This document shows positions 6,666 to 10,139 of a DNA stretch of 10,139 bases, one piece after another. The first letter of the stretch is position 1. Each line of letters starts with the position of its first letter. Location: assembly GCA_002495645.1 (NCBI GenBank), contig DAGF01000101.1, positions 1 to 10,139 of the forward strand. Reading direction: 5' to 3'. A program made the position numbers and the translations under genes. Source of the DNA: Euryarchaeota archaeon UBA549 (GTDB taxonomy: Archaea > Thermoplasmatota > Poseidoniia > Poseidoniales > Poseidoniaceae). The notes under the pieces are model-generated. The model searched no databases, was not told where the DNA came from, and was given only the letters and a program-made list of their open reading frames with translations.

Positions 6666-8720
6666 TGCTTCAGCGGGTTCAACAGCGGTTTCGGCCGAAG
6701 CCTTGGCCGCTTGGATCTTGGCGTCGTTGGCCTTGATTTGCTCCCAAACAAGCTCGGCCACGTCCTTCACTTCCATCTCCGAACCGATGGCGCTCAAACC
6801 ATCGGTGACCATGGTCGAACAGAAGGGACAGCCGACGGCCACCGTTTCGGCACCGGTCGCTGCGAGTTCCTTGGAGCGAATCACGTTCACACGGTCATGA
6901 CCTTCGTCAACGTGCTCTTCCATCCACATTTGAGCACCGCCTGCACCGCAGCAGAAGGAATCGCGCCCGTGGCGTTCGGCCTCGACATCAACGCCGCCGA
7001 TGGCGTCTCGAGGTGCGTCCAATTCGCCACCGATGCGACCGAGATAGCACGGGTCGTGGTAGGTGACCGTGCCATCGTGCTTAGGCTGGGGCAACTTGCC
7101 CTCGACCTGAAGGTGGTTGATGAGTTGAGAATGGTGCATGACCTCAATGTCCTCGCCGCCGTAGTCCTTGTACTCCTTGCCAAGGGTGTGGAAGCAGTGC
7201 GGGCAGGAAGCCACGATCTTCTTCACGCCAATTTCCTCAAAGGTGGAGAGGTTCGTTTCCGCCAGCATCTGGAACAGGTACTCGTTGCCAGCACGGCGTG
7301 CAGCATCGCCGCTGCAGCCTTCCTGCATGCCGAGGATACCGACATCAAGACCGGCTTCTTTCATGATGCTGATGGTGTCTCTGGCGACCTTCTTGTTGCG
7401 CTCGTCAAAGGATGCAGCGCAGCCAGCGAAGTAGATGTATTCGGCAGGCTCAGCCACCTTGACGTCAAGGCCCTCAGCCCAGTCGCCTCGCTCGTGAGCG
7501 GGCAAGCCGTAGGGGTTGGAATCGGATTCGAGGTTCTCGATGGTGGCCATGAGCGGCATGACCGTGTCCTCGACGCTCTCGTCAAATTCCATGCGCTCCA
7601 TCATCAAGTGGCGGCGAGCGTCGGTGAGTTTCGGCACATGGTCGATGTAGATGGGGCATGCTTCAACGCAAGCATGACAGGTGGTGCACGCCCAAATGGC
7701 GTCCTCACCGAAGCGAGCGATGATGTCCTCCTCGGGCGTCTCATCGGCAAAGATGCTGGTGGCGTGGTCGTTGGCGTAGTGACGAACATCGTGGATGATT
7801 TGCATCGGGTTGAGAGCCTTGCCGCTGGCATAGGCCGGACAGACATCTTGGCAGCGGGCGCATGATGTGCATGCCCAGCCGTCGATGAGGTCCCGCCAGG
7901 TGAAATCGGTGTAGTTCACAGCCCCGAAGGATTCAATGTCCAATTCATCGAGCAGCACCGCTTTGCCGTTGTCGCCACGAGCGAGAGGTTCCATGGTGGC
8001 CATGGGGCGAAGGTCGTGGAAGAAGACGTTCGGGAAGGCCATGACCAAGTGCATGTGCTTTGAGAGTGGAATCAAGAAGAGGAAGACACAGATGGCGAGC
8101 ATGTGCGCCCAGTAGGCGGCGATGACCAAACTGGTGGAGGGCACCAGAGTGCTTGCCACCCACGCACCGATGGGCTCCCAGGTGGAGGAGACCGTGGATT
8201 CACCAGCTTCAACCACAAAGGAGGTGGTGGTGATGGTCATGATGAGCAACAGAATGACGTTACCCTCGAGTTGCGACTTGCCCTTGAGCTTCTCTGGTGT
8301 GAACACAACGCGGCGAATCAACGCCAACACACAACCCACGAAGGCGATGATGTAGCCGATTTCGACCATCAGGTTCCAAGGCCCACGAACAACCTCAGGG
8401 AGGATTTTCTGCGAAAATTGGTTCCCGCTCGCGAGGTCAAACATGTCGGTGGAGAGCATGAGGAAGCCCCAGAACATGAGGACGTGGATGCCACCAGCGA
8501 CGCGGTCCTTGAGCACCTTCTTTTGGCCCAACCAACCGCTGAGCACCTCGGAGATACGAGCACCCCAGTTATCAAATCGGTTTTCTGGCTTGCCTTTGAG
8601 CACCAAGCGAGAGGCCTTGACGACCTGATAGCCAAAGAAGCCCCCGGAGACGCCAAACAAGACCAAGAGAATCGCCCAACCGGGAATCGGGCCGTAATCC
8701 AAAAACAGGGGGTGTTCCAT
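6663..8720 (-). CDS. Membrane Fe-S oxidoreductase, EtfD/HdrDE-like (probable ETF:quinone oxidoreductase)
   Basis: Fusion of a cytochrome-b-type membrane domain with an HdrD/GlpC-type Fe-S domain, 685 residues from the ATG at 8720 (a GTG at 8729 is also in frame). About five helices in residues 10-220 form the NarI/HdrE-like part, with possible heme ligands H79, H206, H222 and H224. Two ferredoxin motifs follow: C284, C287, C290, C294 and C345, C348, C351, C355. Then come two CCG domains. The first is degenerate (C434, a lone C469 in EGCSGD, C506, C509). The second is canonical (C558, the C590-C591 pair in FCCGAGG, C631, C634). This order is known from mycobacterial EtfD and the ETF:menaquinone oxidoreductases of anaerobes, which pass beta-oxidation electrons from ETF to quinone. 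Another donor is possible, since no etfAB is in the window. An Ala/Glu-rich tail closes the protein. It is first in a leftward run with mutY. Confidence 0.85.
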   Translation of the reverse strand: MEHPLFLDYGPIPGWAILLVLFGVSGGFFGYQVVKASRLVLKGKPENRFDNWGARISEVLSGWLGQKKVLKDRVAGGIHVLMFWGFLMLSTDMFDLASGNQFSQKILPEVVRGPWNLMVEIGYIIAFVGCVLALIRRVVFTPEKLKGKSQLEGNVILLLIMTITTTSFVVEAGESTVSSTWEPIGAWVASTLVPSTSLVIAAYWAHMLAICVFLFLIPLSKHMHLVMAFPNVFFHDLRPMATMEPLARGDNGKAVLLDELDIESFGAVNYTDFTWRDLIDGWACTSCARCQDVCPAYASGKALNPMQIIHDVRHYANDHATSIFADETPEEDIIARFGEDAIWACTTCHACVEACPIYIDHVPKLTDARRHLMMERMEFDESVEDTVMPLMATIENLESDSNPYGLPAHERGDWAEGLDVKVAEPAEYIYFAGCAASFDERNKKVARDTISIMKEAGLDVGILGMQEGCSGDAARRAGNEYLFQMLAETNLSTFEEIGVKKIVASCPHCFHTLGKEYKDYGGEDIEVMHHSQLINHLQVEGKLPQPKHDGTVTYHDPCYLGRIGGELDAPRDAIGGVDVEAERHGRDSFCCGAGGAQMWMEEHVDEGHDRVNVIRSKELAATGAETVAVGCPFCSTMVTDGLSAIGSEMEVKDVAELVWEQIKANDAKIQAAKASAETAVEPAEA

Positions 8721-8852
8721 GTTTCTCACCGCTGACGCTTGAACGCGCCTATCTGTGCCAGTTCAAGACGCACTTTCAATCCACCGTAAAAAGAACAACG
8801 AAATCGTGCACTGCGCAACAAGGAATATGAAGCCCGACCTCGTGTTCTGTTC
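8721..8852. promoter_or_regulatory. Divergent intergenic region with likely promoters
   Basis: This 132-bp region separates the leftward oxidoreductase from the rightward mevalonate kinase. A TATA-like GAATATGA at 8823-8830 is centred about 26 bp before the mevalonate kinase ATG, which would make that mRNA leaderless. For the oxidoreductase, the best candidate on the minus strand is CTTTTTAC at about 8794-8787, which would give a leader of roughly 40 nt. Both are weaker than the TBP promoter. No RNA gene or hairpin is apparent. Confidence 0.4.
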
Positions 8853-9842
8853 ATGGGTGATGGGGTGACGCCGACGGCCGCAAGCGCCCCGGGCAAATGC
8901 ATCCTGTTTGGTGAACACGCCGTGGTCTACGGCCAGCCCGCCGTGGCCGTCGCCATCGAACAGCGCTTGACCGTCGCCATGACCCCAGCACCGTCATGGA
9001 GCGTCGATGGAAGTCCCCTGAACAGCAAAAAGCACCCTCACATCGTCATGCTCAAAGACGCCCTGATGGATGAAGACAGGCCCATGGCCATTCACATCTC
9101 CGGCGACATCCCGAACGCCTCCGGTCTTGGCTCCAGTGCTGCGCTCAGCGCAGCGGTGGGCGCCGCCATGCACCACCTCTCCACCCAACAACAGCCACTG
9201 GATAAGGACCGCCTGAGTTCGCTGGCCCATCTGGCCGAAGCCCATGCACAAGGCGGGCGTGCATCGCCCATGGACGCCTCCACCAGTGTTGAGGGAGGCG
9301 TGGTCATTCTCTCCAATCAACGCGAAGAGCGCGGCGATTGGTTGTACACCCGGCGATTGGAAACGCCCGAGGGCGAGCGAACGTGGGAGGTCCATTCTCT
9401 GCCGGCTGCGACCGAGGAGGTTCATCTCGTGTTGGGCAACACCGGGGTTCACGCACCGACCTCCCGCCAAGTGGCGATGGTCGCCAAAGCCTTGGCCGCC
9501 CAGCCGCATCGCATGCAGGAAATCGAAGCCATCGGCACCGTCGCTCGACGCGGCATCGATGCGTTGATTCGGGGCGATTACGAAGCGGTGGGTCATGCCA
9601 TGAGCGAGAACCACCTCCTGCTACGAAACCTCGGAGTGTCTTCGCCCGAACTTGAGAACCTGATTCAAGCGGCGGCACCGACCTCGTTGGGCGTGAAGTT
9701 GACCGGTGCGGGCGGTGGTGGATGCATGGTTGCGCTGACTCGGGACCCGAAAACAACCGGTGAGGCGATTGAACTGGCTGGCGGCCGGGTGCTTATCTCA
9801 AGGCTGGGTAATCCGGGTGTTCACCTTGATTCGTCGGGTTGA
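8853..9842 (+). CDS. mvk: Mevalonate kinase
   Basis: GHMP-family kinase that phosphorylates mevalonate at the 5-hydroxyl in the mevalonate pathway, which feeds archaeal isoprenoid lipids. The 329-residue protein carries all three family motifs. The N-terminal APGKCILFGEHAVVYG is at 12-27, with Glu21 as the Mg-ligand position. The phosphate loop ASGLGSSAA is at 89-97. The C-terminal LTGAGGGGC is at 283-291. The presumed catalytic base is Asp141 in SPMDASTS, matching the Asp of the SG-x-D motif of classical mevalonate kinases. The full GEHAVVYG signature favours mevalonate kinase over homoserine kinase or phosphomevalonate kinase. A Shine-Dalgarno is absent; a TATA-like element about 26 bp upstream suggests a leaderless start. 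Length fits the archaeal enzymes (about 300-330). Confidence 0.95.
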   Translation: MGDGVTPTAASAPGKCILFGEHAVVYGQPAVAVAIEQRLTVAMTPAPSWSVDGSPLNSKKHPHIVMLKDALMDEDRPMAIHISGDIPNASGLGSSAALSAAVGAAMHHLSTQQQPLDKDRLSSLAHLAEAHAQGGRASPMDASTSVEGGVVILSNQREERGDWLYTRRLETPEGERTWEVHSLPAATEEVHLVLGNTGVHAPTSRQVAMVAKALAAQPHRMQEIEAIGTVARRGIDALIRGDYEAVGHAMSENHLLLRNLGVSSPELENLIQAAAPTSLGVKLTGAGGGGCMVALTRDPKTTGEAIELAGGRVLISRLGNPGVHLDSSG

Positions 9843-9867
9843 GCGCAAAGAAGGAACGTCGGATGCC

Positions 9868-9884
9868 GAAATTCCTTTTATATA
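9868..9884 (+). promoter_or_regulatory. BRE/TATA promoter of the TBP gene
   Basis: TTTATATA at 9877-9884 is a near-consensus archaeal TATA box, preceded by a purine-rich BRE-like GAAATT at 9868-9873. The box centre is about 26 bp before the A of the TBP start codon. Initiation would therefore fall at or next to 9907 and the transcript would be leaderless. It is the strongest promoter signal in the window. Confidence 0.8.
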
Positions 9885-9906
9885 CTAAAGGTCATTGGGC
9901 CTTTAT

Positions 9907-10139
9907 ATGACCACCGATGAAGAACGCCTAACTGTTGTGAACGTTGTCGCCAGCACCCGTGTTGCCGAAGAACTTGACCTCCCCGACATTGCCATTCAAC
10001 TCAACTGTGAGTACGAGCCAGAACAATTCCCTGGTGTCGTCTACCGTGTCACCGAGCCAAAACTTGCCATTCTCATGTTCCGCTCCGGCCGCGCTGTCTG
10101 CACCGGTGGAAAGGACGAGGACAACATCCACACCGGTAT
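9907..10139 (+). CDS. tbp: TATA-binding protein (3' partial)
   Basis: General transcription factor that binds the TATA box and recruits TFB and RNA polymerase. Only the first 77 codons are in the window, covering most of the first of the two imperfect repeats of the saddle. Hallmarks are VVNVVAST at 10-17, LDLPDIA at 23-29, YEPEQFPGVVYR at 36-47 and the strand pair PKLAILMFRSG with VCTGGK at 51-69. These match archaeal TBPs closely. The start at ATG 9907 gives the usual short N-terminal arm. There is no Shine-Dalgarno, in keeping with a leaderless mRNA from the TATA box 26 bp upstream. The gene follows mevalonate kinase by 64 bp and has its own promoter. The remaining repeat and any acidic C-terminal tail lie outside the window. 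Confidence 0.96.
   Translation, partial: MTTDEERLTVVNVVASTRVAEELDLPDIAIQLNCEYEPEQFPGVVYRVTEPKLAILMFRSGRAVCTGGKDEDNIHTG

Noticed and set aside
6711..7865. 384-codon plus-strand ORF
   Set aside because: It lies opposite the Fe-S and CCG motifs of the oxidoreductase, whose cysteine patterns prove the minus strand is coding.
6663..8720. Heterodisulfide reductase of methanogenesis
   Set aside because: No methanogenesis gene is nearby, the first CCG domain is degenerate, and the fused cytochrome-b domain order matches EtfD/EMO-type proteins better.
9928..10131. 67-codon minus-strand ORF at the right edge
   Set aside because: It is antisense to the highly conserved first repeat of TBP.

Overview
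The window looks like chromosomal DNA of a mesophilic planktonic archaeon. The last gene is an archaeal TATA-binding protein (TBP), preceded by a clear archaeal TATA/BRE promoter, and next to it is a mevalonate kinase for isoprenoid lipids. These sit among genes of bacterial type: a class I CysRS, a MutY glycosylase and a respiratory CCG-domain Fe-S oxidoreductase. Together with a cell-surface enzyme carrying an Asn/Thr/Gly-rich stalk and C-terminal anchor, and moderately high GC with very tight packing, this best fits Marine Group II Euryarchaeota (Poseidoniales). That assignment is inference from gene content, not from a search.

Layout. 1-2050 (+): 3' part of a membrane-anchored amidohydrolase, its 5' end outside the window. 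2051-3538 (-): cysteinyl-tRNA synthetase, convergent with the amidohydrolase with no base between the stop codons. 3607-4626 (+): extended short-chain dehydrogenase/reductase, overlapping by 34 nt a six-helix membrane protein at 4593-5297 (+) that resembles the Frag1/DRAM family. 5310-8720 (-): a three-gene run transcribed leftwards, with an EtfD/HdrD-like membrane Fe-S oxidoreductase first, then MutY, then a 101-residue protein of unknown function. 8853-9842 (+): mevalonate kinase, divergent from the oxidoreductase. 9907-10139 (+): TBP, cut by the right edge.

Function. Most of the window is housekeeping: tRNA charging, base-excision repair, isoprenoid synthesis and basal transcription. The oxidoreductase probably moves electrons from an electron-transfer flavoprotein or another soluble donor to membrane quinone, which would suit a heterotroph that degrades lipids and proteins. 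The anchored amidohydrolase would hydrolyse an unknown C-N or C-Cl/C-O substrate outside the cell. No RNA gene, CRISPR array, insertion sequence or phage-like gene is visible. No gene-free stretch exceeds 300 bases; the longest, 8721-8852, is a divergent promoter region.

I see no clear new multi-gene defence or mobile system here. The points most worth a second look are the duplicated TATA element over the TBP start, the SDR/DRAM-like gene pair, the fused cytochrome-b/Fe-S oxidoreductase with one degenerate CCG domain, the stalked surface amidohydrolase, and the small orphan gene lying in frame behind mutY.
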